Shown here one piece after another: positions 31,257-40,905 of a stretch of 61,683 bases of DNA (positions are counted from its first letter, which is position 1; the number at the start of each line of letters is the position of its first letter). A program made the position numbers and the translations under genes. This DNA is from Comamonas sp. lk (lineage in GTDB: Bacteria > Pseudomonadota > Gammaproteobacteria > Burkholderiales > Burkholderiaceae_C): the NCBI GenBank assembly GCA_945860595.1, contig CAMAQV010000013.1:1-61683 (forward strand), in the 5' to 3' direction. The notes beneath the pieces were generated by a model that saw only the letters and a program-made list of their open reading frames with translations, was not told the DNA's origin and did not search any database.

Positions 31257-31682
31257 TCAGCCGGAAAACACGTTCATACCGGCGAAAAAGAAGGCGATTT
31301 CGGCGGCTGCGGTGTCGGGGCCGTCGGATCCATGCACTGCATTGGCGTCGATGCTGTCGGCAAAATCGGCGCGGATGGTGCCGGGTACGGCCTTTTTAGG
31401 ATCCGTTGCACCCATGAGGTCACGGTTCTTAAGAATGGCGTTCTCACCTTGAAGAACCTGAATCATCACCGGACCCGAAATCATGAAGGCCACCAGATCC
31501 TTGAAGAAAGGACGATCCTTGTGCACACCATAAAACGCCTCGGCTTCGGTGCGCGACAAATGCGCCATGCGTGACGCAACGACTTTCAAACCGGCACCTT
31601 CAAAGCGGGCATAAATCTGGCCGATCACGTTTTTGGCAACAGCATCCGGCTTGATGATGGAGAGAGTCTTTTCAATTGTCAT
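31257..31682 (-). CDS. ndk: Nucleoside diphosphate kinase
   Basis: A 141-residue housekeeping kinase that moves the gamma phosphate of ATP to other nucleoside diphosphates through a phospho-histidine. The active-site histidine is H117 in [19 protein letters not shown] at the start and the family length are normal. It heads the minus-strand cluster that runs from rlmN to PRT; the 71 bp before it (31683-31753) separate it from rluB and probably hold its promoter. Confidence 0.97.
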   Translation of the reverse strand: MTIEKTLSIIKPDAVAKNVIGQIYARFEGAGLKVVASRMAHLSRTEAEAFYGVHKDRPFFKDLVAFMISGPVMIQVLQGENAILKNRDLMGATDPKKAVPGTIRADFADSIDANAVHGSDGPDTAAAEIAFFFAGMNVFSG

Positions 31683-31753
31683 AAGTCATTGTTCTTCAAG
31701 AGTTATTTCCCGCAGCAGGCTGCCACGAAAGCCACAGATTTTAGCATTCAGGG

Positions 31754-33040
31754 CTAGCGCCCGAATCCGCCGGATGGACCATTTTTGCGCCCCGCGCCGC
31801 GGCCGGAGCGGCCCTTGCGGGACTCCTGCTGGCGTTGCCGACTCAGACTATCGGTTCCGATGTAGCCCAAAGAGGTGCGCATCGGGTCCGGCTGGGCGCT
31901 CGCTTTGGGCGCTCGGGGCGCTTGCCGAGCGACACCCTGAGCGCCTGGCTCGCGACCACGGCTGCGGTCCTTGTCGCGCCGGGCACGCGAAACCAGTGGC
32001 CCCCGCAAACCCGCTGTGCGCGCACCGTCTTTGGCGTCTGGGCGGGCAAGCCCATGAGACCCCCTGGCTCCGCGCTCCCCTGCCGCCTGCGCCAGCGCGC
32101 CAATATCAGGCTGGTCAAGCTCCATCCATTCGCCCCGCTTCAATCCGCGCGGCAACACCATCGCGCCGTAGCGGATCCGGATCAGGCGGCTGACCGCGTG
32201 GCCCACAGCCTCGACCATGCGGCGAACCTCGCGGTTGCGCCCCTCGGAAATGGTCACCCGGTACCAGCAGTTAGAGCCTTCTCCGCCGCCGTCCTCAATG
32301 GCCCCGAACTGCGCGAGGCCATCATCCAGCATCACTCCAGAAAGCAATGTCTGCTTTTCATCTGCGCTCAAGGCACCCAGCACGCGCACTGCGTATTCGC
32401 GCTCGAGTCCGAAGCGCGGGTGCATGAGCTTGTTGGCTAAATCACCGGAACTGGTGAACAGCAAAAGTCCTTCGGTGTTCAAGTCCAGCCGCCCGACCGA
32501 CTGCCATTTCCCCTGCGGCAATTTGGGCAAACGGCGAAAAACTGTGGGCCGGTTTTGCGGATCATCATGGGTGACCACTTCGCCCGCGGGCTTGTGGTAC
32601 GCGATCACGCGGGCCGGCGGCGGATCAATACGGAAACGGATCGGCTTACCGTTGACCTTGATGGTGTCCCCAAACTGGATGCGCTGACCGATATGGGCGG
32701 GCTCGTTGTTGACCGAGATCCGCCCCTCCATGATCAGCTGCTCCATTTCCAGACGCGAACCCATGCCCGACTGGGCCAGCACCTTGTGCAACTTGGGCGT
32801 CTCCACCTGCGGCGCCAGTACACGTTTGGGCGCAGCCCCTTCGGCATCGCCCAGATCGGGCACGTCGAACTGGCCGGAAATAATATCCAGAAACGGGCTG
32901 TTAGGCCAGCCCGGTGCCGCCAGCGGCTCGGGTACCGCTGCCTCAACCGGCGGCTCCTGACCGGGAAACTCCAGCACCGCGTCCTCAGGCAGGGCGGGGG
33001 CTTCCCCAGCGGGATTCAGCGGCTTATTGGGATGGTTCAT
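31754..33040 (-). CDS. rluB: 23S rRNA pseudouridine synthase RluB-like (RsuA family)
   Basis: A 428-residue pseudouridine synthase. An S4 RNA-binding domain starts near residue 80 ([16 protein letters not shown]), and the catalytic aspartate is D186 in GRLDLNTEG. It has an acidic Pro-rich N-terminal extension of about 75 residues and a basic Arg/Gly/Ser-rich tail of about 110 residues. Such tails are common in betaproteobacterial homologues. It overlaps the scpB start region by four bases. Confidence 0.93.
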   Translation of the reverse strand: MNHPNKPLNPAGEAPALPEDAVLEFPGQEPPVEAAVPEPLAAPGWPNSPFLDIISGQFDVPDLGDAEGAAPKRVLAPQVETPKLHKVLAQSGMGSRLEMEQLIMEGRISVNNEPAHIGQRIQFGDTIKVNGKPIRFRIDPPPARVIAYHKPAGEVVTHDDPQNRPTVFRRLPKLPQGKWQSVGRLDLNTEGLLLFTSSGDLANKLMHPRFGLEREYAVRVLGALSADEKQTLLSGVMLDDGLAQFGAIEDGGGEGSNCWYRVTISEGRNREVRRMVEAVGHAVSRLIRIRYGAMVLPRGLKRGEWMELDQPDIGALAQAAGERGARGSHGLARPDAKDGARTAGLRGPLVSRARRDKDRSRGREPGAQGVARQAPRAPKASAQPDPMRTSLGYIGTDSLSRQRQQESRKGRSGRGAGRKNGPSGGFGR

Positions 33041-33717
33041 AGGGAGGACTCACTGGCAGTAAGGACGACGGGTACGGGGTCGGATACAGGGCCAGCCGGA
33101 AGGTTCTGTAGATCCGGAAAGGGCAAAGCAGCGCTCGCAGAATCAAGGGGGCCGACCGTCTCCACCGAATCCGCGGTATCCATCAGTGCGCCCAGGGCCT
33201 CCCCCGCCTGACCAGGGGCAGTCAAAGCCGGCAGTTCCCTGAGCGACGCCAGCCCGAGATCATCCAGAAATTGCCGGGTGGTCGCCAGCAGTGCCGGACG
33301 CCCGACCGATTCACGGTGGCCAACGGCTTCGATCCAGCCACGGTCTTCCAGTTGCTTGATCAACTGGGTGTGAATGGTCACGCCGCGGATCTCCTCGATG
33401 TCTCCGCGCGTCACCGGCTGGCGGTAAGCGATGATGGCCAGGGTCTCCAGGACGGCGCGGCTATAGCGTGGCGGCTTTTCGGGGTGCAGCTTTTCCAGGT
33501 AATGCGCCATCTCGGGGTGGCTTTGAAACCGCCAGCCACTGGCCACCTCAACCAACTGCAGCCCCCGGTCGTTCCATTCGGTGCGAATGTCCTCCAGTAG
33601 GTCGCGCAGTTGCGACTCCTCCACCGCCTCATCAAACAGGGCAAGGGCATCGCGTATCGACATGGGCTGGTCCGCGCACAAAAGCGCCGCCTCCAGTACC
33701 CGCTTGGCATCGAGCAT
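33037..33717 (-). CDS. scpB: Segregation and condensation protein B (ScpB)
   Basis: A 226-residue winged-helix protein that joins SMC and ScpA in the condensin-like complex. It begins [21 protein letters not shown] and holds the conserved [21 protein letters not shown] block, with [19 protein letters not shown]. The C-terminus after about 180 is acidic and probably disordered. scpA is not in this window. The 146 bp after it on the right (33718-33863) has no gene. Confidence 0.94.
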   Translation of the reverse strand: MLDAKRVLEAALLCADQPMSIRDALALFDEAVEESQLRDLLEDIRTEWNDRGLQLVEVASGWRFQSHPEMAHYLEKLHPEKPPRYSRAVLETLAIIAYRQPVTRGDIEEIRGVTIHTQLIKQLEDRGWIEAVGHRESVGRPALLATTRQFLDDLGLASLRELPALTAPGQAGEALGALMDTADSVETVGPLDSASAALPFPDLQNLPAGPVSDPVPVVLTASESSL

Positions 33718-33863
33718 AGGTTTCCTTCAAGACTGTGGGCCGTCGGCCAGACCCCGAATGACGCATGGAAAAGGGGGCGCTGCCGTGCGCGCTGCACCTG
33801 AGGCTCGGACCGCGTACGCATCTTTTGCGCCGTTGGAGCGCCGGGCTACTGGCCGGTCGGCCG

Positions 33864-34898
33864 TCATCCCGGAGGTGAAAAATCATTGTATCCCAGCCCT
33901 GATGCGGCCAGAACGGCCAGGAAACCGGGCGGCGGCGGGACCTCAAAACGCAGCATCTTGGCGCTCAGGGGATGCGCGAAGCCCAGGCGAAACGCGTGTA
34001 AGGCCTGGCCTGCCAGACCGGCTGCGGCCCTGCCCCCATAGGCGGTGTCGCCCACCAAGGGATGACCGATCTCCGCCATGTGCACCCGAATTTGGTGCGT
34101 GCGACCCGTATGCAGCACACAGCGCACCAGGCACATCTGGTCATTCGTAGCCAACAGGTGCATGTCGGTGGCCGCCGTTTTCCCCGGTTGGTGCGACAAG
34201 TCCACCACCGCCATGCGCAAGCGGTTGCGCGGGTCACGGCCAATCGCACTAGCGGCATGCCAAGGCGAACTGCGGACCCAGCGGCCGTGCGCAAGTGCAA
34301 GGTATTCGCGCCCCACGGTGCGCTGGGCAATGGCCGCAACCAGCGCATCCATGGCCGCCCGGCTCCGTGCCACCACCATCAGCCCGCTGGTCTCTTTGTC
34401 CAGGCGGTGCACGATGCCTGCGCGTGGCACCCCCAGCAACGCCTCGTCCAGAGCCAGCAATCCATTGAGCAAGGTCCCGCTCCAGTTACCCGGCGCCGGG
34501 TGTACCACCAGGCCGGCGGGCTTGTTGATGACCAGCACATCCGCATCCCGGTAGACCACATCCAGCGCCATGGGCTCGGGTTTGAACGCCGTGCTCTGGG
34601 GGGTGGGCTGCAGGCTGATCTCCAGACGGTCGTCGCAGCGCACGGTGACCGACTGCTTGCGTGCGGCGCGGCCATTCAGCACAACGTGACCGGCCTCAAT
34701 AAGCTGCTGCAAATAGCTGCGCGAAAACTCGGGAACGACGTCCGCTACCGCCCGGTCAAGTCGCAAGCCATGCTGCTGTGGACCCAAGCTGAGCGCGCGC
34801 CGCTCTGTGGCATCGTCCTGGATATCCACCTCATCGAAGCCGCTTGCAAGGCGGTCGATGGCTATACTGAGCGGCTTAGTTTCCAAGGACTGTTCCAT
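33864..34898 (-). CDS. rluD: 23S rRNA pseudouridine synthase RluD
   Basis: A 344-residue RluA-family enzyme that makes pseudouridines 1911, 1915 and 1917 in 23S rRNA. An S4 domain spans about 44-92 (LRLDRAVADVVPEFSRS), and catalytic D167 sits in GIVHRLDKETSG. Start ATG 34898 is used; the frame stays open upstream into bamD but without sense. Its start codon overlaps that of divergent bamD in CATGATG. Divergent rluD and bamD are also found in E. coli. Confidence 0.94.
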   Translation of the reverse strand: MEQSLETKPLSIAIDRLASGFDEVDIQDDATERRALSLGPQQHGLRLDRAVADVVPEFSRSYLQQLIEAGHVVLNGRAARKQSVTVRCDDRLEISLQPTPQSTAFKPEPMALDVVYRDADVLVINKPAGLVVHPAPGNWSGTLLNGLLALDEALLGVPRAGIVHRLDKETSGLMVVARSRAAMDALVAAIAQRTVGREYLALAHGRWVRSSPWHAASAIGRDPRNRLRMAVVDLSHQPGKTAATDMHLLATNDQMCLVRCVLHTGRTHQIRVHMAEIGHPLVGDTAYGGRAAAGLAGQALHAFRLGFAHPLSAKMLRFEVPPPPGFLAVLAASGLGYNDFSPPG

Positions 34899-35727
34899 GA
34901 TGTTAAGCGGCAAATTATCGGCGCTGTGGTGCGATATGAAGCGTTTGCGCAAGCTGAACACCACGGTGCTGCTTGCCTTAGCGATGGGCGTAGGTGCGTG
35001 TTCAGCACCAGTAATCGACAAAACAGCCGGCATGACGCCTGTGCAACTGTACGCAGAAGCTAAAGACGAAATGTCGAACCAGCAGTTCGAAAAAGCCATC
35101 GCTTTGTATGAAAAACTCGAAGCCCGTGCCGCCGGCAGTCCGCTTGCATTACAAGCCCAGCTGGATAAAGCCTATGCCTTTTATCTGTCCCGTGAACCGG
35201 CGATGGCGCTGGCCACAATTGACCGCTTCATCCGCCTCAACCCCGCCAGCCCTGCACTCGACTATGCCTTTTATCTGAAAGGGATCGTAACTTTCAATAA
35301 CGATCTGGGCATGTTTGGGCGCTACACCGGGCAGGATCTTGCAGAGCGCGATCAGAAAGCGGCGCGTGAGTCCTTCGACGCATTTAGCGAGTTGGTGACC
35401 CGCTTTCCGCAGTCGCGCTACGCCGAAGATGCGCGTCAACGCATGGGCTTCACGGTGGCCGCACTGGCCAAGTACGACGTGTTTGTCGCCAAATACTATT
35501 TCCGCCGGGGGGCCTATCTGGCTGCTATCAACCGCGCCCAGAACGCCGTGTTGGAATACCGCAACGTACCGGCCGTCGAGGATGCCTTGTTTCTGATCTA
35601 CAAAGCTTATGACGTCATGGAACTGCCCGCTATGCGCGACGATGCCCGCAGGGTACTAGTCGCCAGCTTTCCGGATTCCGCCTACCTCGGTGCGGCGGGC
35701 GAAGGCGACGGCTGGCTCAAGCGCTAG
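34897..35727 (+). CDS. bamD: Outer-membrane assembly lipoprotein BamD
   Basis: A 276-residue essential lipoprotein of the BAM complex. The signal ends in ALAMGVGACSA with lipid-bearing C35. The body is made of TPR helices, such as YAEAKDEMSNQQFEKAI and LDKAYAFYLSREPAM. ATG 34897 has AAGGA seven bases upstream. ATG 34936 (MKRLRKLN) would give a shorter, more typical signal peptide but has a weaker ribosome site. It is convergent with the DinG-type helicase gene, overlapping by four bases. Confidence 0.93.
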   Translation: MMLSGKLSALWCDMKRLRKLNTTVLLALAMGVGACSAPVIDKTAGMTPVQLYAEAKDEMSNQQFEKAIALYEKLEARAAGSPLALQAQLDKAYAFYLSREPAMALATIDRFIRLNPASPALDYAFYLKGIVTFNNDLGMFGRYTGQDLAERDQKAARESFDAFSELVTRFPQSRYAEDARQRMGFTVAALAKYDVFVAKYYFRRGAYLAAINRAQNAVLEYRNVPAVEDALFLIYKAYDVMELPAMRDDARRVLVASFPDSAYLGAAGEGDGWLKR

Positions 35728-37730
35728 TCCAAAGACACCGGAGCCGTACCCAACTGCGCCAGTGCGGTCTCCCACTCGGCGTCGTCATTCAGGCGGCGCA
35801 TGGGCGGCAGAGCCTGCAGCAGTTTTTTTCCATAGGCCCGCGTGTGCAGGCGGGTATCGCAGACCACCAGCACGCCGCGATCGGTCTCCCCCCGGATCAA
35901 GCGGCCTGCGCCCTGCTTGAGCACCATGGCCGCGCGGGGGAGATGGATGTCTTTAAAGGCATTGCCACCGGCCGCCGTGCAGGCATCGGTCTGGGCACGT
36001 ACTAGCGGATCGTCGGGCGGCGCGAACGGCAATTTGTCTATAACCAGCACCTGCAAAACCGCACCGGCGAGGTCAATACCCTCCCAGAATGCCGCCGAGG
36101 CCACCAAAATTGCGCCGCCACCGGCCCGACCCGCATGGGTTGAAAAGCGCTCCAGCAATTCACGCTTGGAGCCGTCGCCCTGGGCCAAAATTTCCAGGGC
36201 GCCTTCGGTCACCTCGGCCATGTAGTTTTGCAAGTGCAGGCGCACGGCCTCCACAGCCCGCAGTGTGGTCGTCAAGACCATGGTTTTTCCTCCGACGCGC
36301 AGGGCCGCGCGTGCGGCCAGCACGGCCACCGCCTGGCTGTGTTCTGCATGGGCGGGGGCTGGAAAACTCCGTGGAACGTACAAACCCGCCTGCCGGGGGT
36401 AATCAAAGGGACTCTGCACCCGCACGGTACGGGCGTCGCCGAGCCCACATGGCTCGACGAACCAGCGCAGGGCATCATCGGTGCCCAGGGTGGCCGACGT
36501 GAAAATCCAGGCCCGGCTGGCCCGATCGGTCTGCGCCACATGCGCTTGCATGACAGCACTGATATTGAGCGGCGAGGCACACAAGCGCAGTGCGGCACCG
36601 GACTCGATCCAGCGCACTTGGCCGGGCGGCGTGGCGTCGGCGAATACACGCAGCTGCTGGTGCAAAGCGCGCGCGCGCTCGGCCATTTGGTGCATCGATG
36701 CAGCCGCGTCGCCCAGCGCATCCAGATGGCGATGGGCCTGCTCGAGGGCGGTAGCGACGCCGCCCAGCGCCGTGTCCCATGCCACGCTGTCCACCCCCTC
36801 GGGTGCGCCTTCCACCCAGGGCAGTCGCTGCCGACCCGCTGCAGGCGCACACAGCGCACGCACGCCCTGCACGGCCTGGACCACAGCGGCTGACAAGCCA
36901 TGCCAATCGGCAAAGCCGCGCTGTGGACCGTCGGCCTGGCGTAACAAGTCCGCAGCGAGACGGCTCCACGCTGCGCTGCCGGTTTGCATTGACAAAAACT
37001 GCAAGCCAATGGAATTGAGCTGATGCGCCTCGTCAAACACGACCACGCTGGCGCTGGGCAGGAGCTCGGCCACGCCGGACTCGCGCACCTGGAGGTCGGC
37101 GAAAAACAGGTGATGGTTCACGACCACTGCGTCAGCCGCCAACGCCGCTCGGCGGGCCAGATTCACATGGCATTGGGCGACGCGCGGACATGCAGCACCC
37201 AGACAGTTTTCACGGGTGGACGTGATCAGTGGCACCAGCGGCGAGGCTTCGTCCAGCGCCGGCAACTCCGCCACATCGCCGCTGGCAGTGACCTGCGCCC
37301 ACAACCGGACCTGGCCCAGCAGACGCTGCTGGGCAGTCGGCAAATGGGCCGCAGCATCGTTCGCGATGGACTCATCCAGGCGCTGCAGACACAGGTAGCT
37401 GCTGCGCCCCTTGAGCAGCGCCAAGCGCAGAGGAACTCCCAGACTGGCGGCAAGACGCGGGATGTCGCGCAGATACAGCTGGTCCTGCAAAGCTTTGGTC
37501 GCGGTGGACACCAGCACCCGCGCGCCGCTAAGCAGCGCCGGTGCCAGATACGCGAAAGTTTTACCTACGCCGGTGCCGGCCTCCACGACCAGCGCGCCAC
37601 CGCCCTGCACCGTGCGCGCCACCGCCAACGCCATCTCGGTTTGACCGGAGCGTGGCACAAATCCAGGCACATCACGCACCAGCGGCCCGTCGGGCGCGAA
37701 AACCTGGCGCACAGCGGCAATCAGCGGCAC
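35724..37730 (-). CDS. ATP-dependent DNA helicase, DinG/YoaA family
   Basis: A 668-residue XPD-like superfamily 2 helicase with an iron-sulfur cluster. The P-loop AGTGVGKT is at 51-58, the four cluster cysteines are C114, C176, C181 and C187 (in YLCLQRL and ENCLGAACPRVAQC), and the Walker B box DEAH is at 233-236. C-terminal motif VI is QGAGRLIRGETDRG. The size and lack of an N-terminal exonuclease fit the YoaA type. Start is GTG 37730. Confidence 0.92.
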   Translation of the reverse strand: MPLIAAVRQVFAPDGPLVRDVPGFVPRSGQTEMALAVARTVQGGGALVVEAGTGVGKTFAYLAPALLSGARVLVSTATKALQDQLYLRDIPRLAASLGVPLRLALLKGRSSYLCLQRLDESIANDAAAHLPTAQQRLLGQVRLWAQVTASGDVAELPALDEASPLVPLITSTRENCLGAACPRVAQCHVNLARRAALAADAVVVNHHLFFADLQVRESGVAELLPSASVVVFDEAHQLNSIGLQFLSMQTGSAAWSRLAADLLRQADGPQRGFADWHGLSAAVVQAVQGVRALCAPAAGRQRLPWVEGAPEGVDSVAWDTALGGVATALEQAHRHLDALGDAAASMHQMAERARALHQQLRVFADATPPGQVRWIESGAALRLCASPLNISAVMQAHVAQTDRASRAWIFTSATLGTDDALRWFVEPCGLGDARTVRVQSPFDYPRQAGLYVPRSFPAPAHAEHSQAVAVLAARAALRVGGKTMVLTTTLRAVEAVRLHLQNYMAEVTEGALEILAQGDGSKRELLERFSTHAGRAGGGAILVASAAFWEGIDLAGAVLQVLVIDKLPFAPPDDPLVRAQTDACTAAGGNAFKDIHLPRAAMVLKQGAGRLIRGETDRGVLVVCDTRLHTRAYGKKLLQALPPMRRLNDDAEWETALAQLGTAPVSLD

Positions 37731-37742
37731 CCGTACACAGCC

Positions 37743-38780
37743 TCAGGGAGAAACCGGCAGGGGCTCGGCCTGAGAACCTTTGGCTTCGCGCAAGCGCCGC
37801 TCGCGTTCCGCAATACGGGCTTCGAGTTCCTGCTGCTTGCGGGCATACACCGCCTCTTTACCCGGCACATCAGCTTGCGTGGGCTCCGGATCACGGGCAA
37901 CGGGTTTGCTCGCAGCCTTCAGCGGCATGACGACCACTGCAGCCCTGTGGGCAGCGCGCTTCTCGTTCAAGGCGCGCTCCCGCTCCTGTGGACCGGACGC
38001 AGCCCCCGCGGACGCGGCGACGGCGGCATGCGCCGCCCGCTTTTCTTGCAGCGCACGCTGCTTCGCGTCGAGTCCTGCCGTGCCGGGGGCGGTCGCAGCA
38101 ACAGCCGCGTGCGCGGCCCGCTTATCCGCCAGGGCGCGGACTTTCTCCTGCAGCCCCGCAGTTCCCGCCGCACTGGCCGACACCGCGGCGTGTTGGGCCT
38201 GCTTGTCCTCCAAGGCCCGCGCTTTTTCGACCTGCGCCGCAGCCCGCTCCAGAGCCTCCTGCTCCTGGGCCGCACGGTCTTGCAAGCGCTCCTGGCGCTC
38301 TTGCTCCCGCTGCACCCGCTCCAGCAAACGCGCCTGGCGTTCAAGTTCCTGCTCGTCGCGCGCCTGGTTGCGCTCCAAACGCTGCTCCTCACGCTGCATC
38401 CGCTCAAGCAAACGCTGCTGCCGCTCCAGCTCCTGCTCAGCAGCCACTTCGCGTCGCAACTGATCTGCGCGGTCCTGCTCCTGGGCAAGCAGCAGACGCT
38501 GTTGCTCGGCAATCACCAGTTCTTGTTTTTTGATGATGGCGAGTGCGCCGCGCCGCGCGCGGGCGACATCCGAGCGGCAGCTGTTGACCGCAAAACGGCG
38601 GTAGCACGCGGTGTCCAAGATGTTGTGTTCGGCGTTGACCGCAATACGCTGCAAATCCAGCAGGTCCATCTGGGCCTGCAGTTGCGGGTCGGAAATGTCG
38701 GCACTGCGGGCCCGCAGCGGCATCACGGCGACCGCAAGAGCGAACGCCACCGCAAGCCAGCTTGTGCCAGGTCGCTTCAT
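37743..38780 (-). CDS. Exported coiled-coil repeat protein, unrecognised
   Basis: A 345-residue protein with a signal peptide (about 1-26). A conserved-looking N-terminal piece with C59 and C68 (DTACYRRFAVNSCRSD) could form a disulfide in the periplasm. Residues 83-180 are Glu/Gln/Arg/Leu-rich coiled coil containing two 28-residue repeats (115-142 and 143-170; four heptads each). Four 27-residue repeats follow (183-209, 210-236, 237-263, 264 on) with core RALxxKRAAHAAV. A charged C-terminus ends the protein. No function is recognised; a structural or spacer role is suggested by the layout. It overlaps the zapE stop and start codons (ATGA) and may be co-expressed with zapE. Confidence 0.8.
   Translation of the reverse strand: MKRPGTSWLAVAFALAVAVMPLRARSADISDPQLQAQMDLLDLQRIAVNAEHNILDTACYRRFAVNSCRSDVARARRGALAIIKKQELVIAEQQRLLLAQEQDRADQLRREVAAEQELERQQRLLERMQREEQRLERNQARDEQELERQARLLERVQREQERQERLQDRAAQEQEALERAAAQVEKARALEDKQAQHAAVSASAAGTAGLQEKVRALADKRAAHAAVAATAPGTAGLDAKQRALQEKRAAHAAVAASAGAASGPQERERALNEKRAAHRAAVVVMPLKAASKPVARDPEPTQADVPGKEAVYARKQQELEARIAERERRLREAKGSQAEPLPVSP
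37926..38234 (-). repeat. Four in-frame 81-bp repeats
   Basis: Four tandem units of 27 codons within the coiled-coil protein gene. The last is partial. Units share the core RALxxKRAAHAAV, so this is a coding repeat that could expand or contract in steps of 81 bases. Confidence 0.7.
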
Positions 38781-39874
38781 ACCAAAGCCGTGTCCACCTG
38801 ACGCGGGCCATCGATGGCGAAATCTGCCGCCTGCATTTCGTGCAAGCGCGACACCGTGCGGGGGAACTCATGGGCCTGCGGACCCAAGAGGTACAAGCCT
38901 TCGGGTTCCACCGCCGCAGAAACCACCAGACGTACCTGCCGGTCGTAAAGCACATCGACCAACCAGGTCAGACGCCGCGCCTGCGACGCCATGTCGGCAT
39001 CCATAGCCGGCACATCGCTCAAAAAAACCACATCGAAGCGGCCCGCTAAGTCAAGAAAATCGTTTTGCGAATGCGCCTCCCCGCACAGCGTGGAAAAGTC
39101 GAACCAGGCCAGACGCCCGGCCAAGCGGCGCGCCCGCAGTTCACGGCCTTCCACGGTCAACACGGGGTTGTGGTCTTTCACCCGTGCCATCGCGTTGAAC
39201 ATGGAAGCCATTCTGGCCTCAGCCTGCGGGCCCGACGGGGTCAGGTAATAGCGGGCGTCGGCCAGCGCGTGGTGCCGGTAGTCGATGCCGTTGTCGACGC
39301 TCACGATATCCAGCTTGTCGTTCAGCAAATCAATGGCCGGCAACAGGCGGTCTCGGTGCAGGCCATCGGGATACAGGTCATCGGGCTTGAAGTTGGAGGT
39401 AGTCACAAAACCCACACCGTTTTCAAACAGCGCAGAGAGCAGTCGGTGCAGGATCAGCGCGTCGGTGATATCGGCCACATGGAATTCATCAAAACACAGC
39501 AAGCGGTAACGCCTGGCCATGCGGCGGGCGAGTTCGTCCAGCGGATCGGCTGTGCCTTTGAGCGCGTTCAACTGGTGGTGTACCTCGCGCATGAATTCAT
39601 GGAAATGCAGCCGGGTTTTACGCACCACCGGCACAGCGTCAAAAAAACAGTCCATCAAAAAGCTCTTGCCCCGACCCACGCCTCCATACAGATAGACACC
39701 CCGAGGAATCGGCGGATGGATCAGAAATTTCTTGATCGCATTGGAGCGGCGGTGCTTGTATTGAGACCACTCGTCGGCGCAGCGCTCCAAGGCATCAACC
39801 GCCCGCAACTGGGCAGGATCGCTGTGAAAACCCCGGTTCTGCAGCTCCTGACGGTAGACGGTGTAAACGGACAT
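38777..39874 (-). CDS. zapE: Cell-division ATPase ZapE (AFG1-like)
   Basis: A 365-residue AAA-type ATPase of the AFG1/ZapE family, which acts on the Z-ring at constriction. Walker A is GGVGRGKS at 64-71, and Walker B is LLCFDEFHVADITDA. The N-terminal YRQELQNRGFHSDPAQLRAV is the family start. It starts at ATG 39874 and is divergent from the SDR gene, with 129 bp between. Confidence 0.93.
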   Translation of the reverse strand: MSVYTVYRQELQNRGFHSDPAQLRAVDALERCADEWSQYKHRRSNAIKKFLIHPPIPRGVYLYGGVGRGKSFLMDCFFDAVPVVRKTRLHFHEFMREVHHQLNALKGTADPLDELARRMARRYRLLCFDEFHVADITDALILHRLLSALFENGVGFVTTSNFKPDDLYPDGLHRDRLLPAIDLLNDKLDIVSVDNGIDYRHHALADARYYLTPSGPQAEARMASMFNAMARVKDHNPVLTVEGRELRARRLAGRLAWFDFSTLCGEAHSQNDFLDLAGRFDVVFLSDVPAMDADMASQARRLTWLVDVLYDRQVRLVVSAAVEPEGLYLLGPQAHEFPRTVSRLHEMQAADFAIDGPRQVDTALV

Positions 39875-40003
39875 GGCGGGGCCTATTGTGCCCGTGCCGC
39901 CATGGACGGCCTGAAGCGCACAATAATCCCGTGTTGCACGCTCCCATACGGGTAGGCTGCGAAAGCCAGCATCCGTTTTTCACCCTTTCCAATCGATCTG
40001 AAC

Positions 40004-40780
40004 ATGCGCCATACGCCTGCACTCGCCACCTTTCCCAGCCTGCGCGGCCAGCGCGTCTTCATCACAGGTGGCGCCACGGGCATCGGGGCGGCCATGGTTG
40101 AAGCCTTTGCTGAGCAGGGCGCGCAGGTGGCCTTTGTGGATATCGCGCAGGCTGAGGCGCAAGCGCTTGCCGCGCGCATCGCCGAGCGCGGCCACCCGCC
40201 CGTCTGGTGGCGAACATGCGATGTGCGGGATGTTCCCGCGCTGCAAGACGCGATTGGCCAGGCGCAATCCGAACTCGGAGACTTCTTTACCCTGGTCAAC
40301 AACGTGGCCCGCGACGACCGGCACGCGCTGGAAGCGGTTACGCTGGACTACTACAACGAGCGCATGGCGATCAACCAACGCCCCGCCTTTTTCGCGATCC
40401 AGGCGCTGGTGCCGGGTATGCGACGGCTCGGGGGCGGCTCCATCATCAACCTGGGTTCTACCGGCTGGCAAAGCAAGGGGACGGGCTACATCTGCTACTC
40501 GGTAGCCAAATCATCGGTCAACGGCCTGACCCGCAGCCTGGCGGACACATTGGGCGCAGACCGCATCCGTATCAACACTGTGTCTCCCGGCTGGGTCATG
40601 ACCGAGCGCCAGATGCGCCTATGGCTAAACGCCGAAGGTGAAGCGGCAATTGCGCGTAACCAGTGCCTGCCCGATAAGCTCCAGCCCGGTGACATCGCCC
40701 GTATGGTCTTGTTTCTGGCCTCGGCGGATGGGGCCATGTGCACGGCCCAAGAGTTCAAGGTCGACGCGGGCTGGGATTAA
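40004..40780 (+). CDS. Short-chain dehydrogenase/reductase (sugar or polyol type)
   Basis: A 258-residue classical SDR oxidoreductase. The nucleotide-binding motif TGGATGIG is at 21-28, and the catalytic set is S152, Y165 and K169 (YSVAK). NNVARDDRHALE is the family's structural Asn region. The C-terminus NTVSPGWVMTERQ and EFKVDAGWD resembles sugar dehydrogenases of the L-arabinose, galactose or gluconate group, but the substrate is not decided. It is divergent from zapE and followed by a REP-like motif. Confidence 0.85.
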   Translation: MRHTPALATFPSLRGQRVFITGGATGIGAAMVEAFAEQGAQVAFVDIAQAEAQALAARIAERGHPPVWWRTCDVRDVPALQDAIGQAQSELGDFFTLVNNVARDDRHALEAVTLDYYNERMAINQRPAFFAIQALVPGMRRLGGGSIINLGSTGWQSKGTGYICYSVAKSSVNGLTRSLADTLGADRIRINTVSPGWVMTERQMRLWLNAEGEAAIARNQCLPDKLQPGDIARMVLFLASADGAMCTAQEFKVDAGWD

Positions 40781-40805
40781 TTGGAATCTGACCCCGATTA
40801 TTTTT
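40778..40805. repeat. REP/RAYT-like motif remnant
   Basis: TTGGAATCTGACCCCGATTA (40781-40800), followed by T, begins immediately after the SDR stop codon. Its complement contains GGGGTCAGATTCCAA, a motif I associate with sequences flanking REP-associated tyrosine transposases in proteobacteria. No such transposase is in this window, so this would be a solitary remnant. It is a single copy here. Confidence 0.35.
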
Positions 40806-40905
40806 GGATGCCGCCGCCTATAACCCTAACGCGTAAAGACCCGTAAAATCCCGTTTTGATCCATGCTTTGACGTGGTCGCGCAGCAAACTCCCCCATTCA
40901 ATTCC

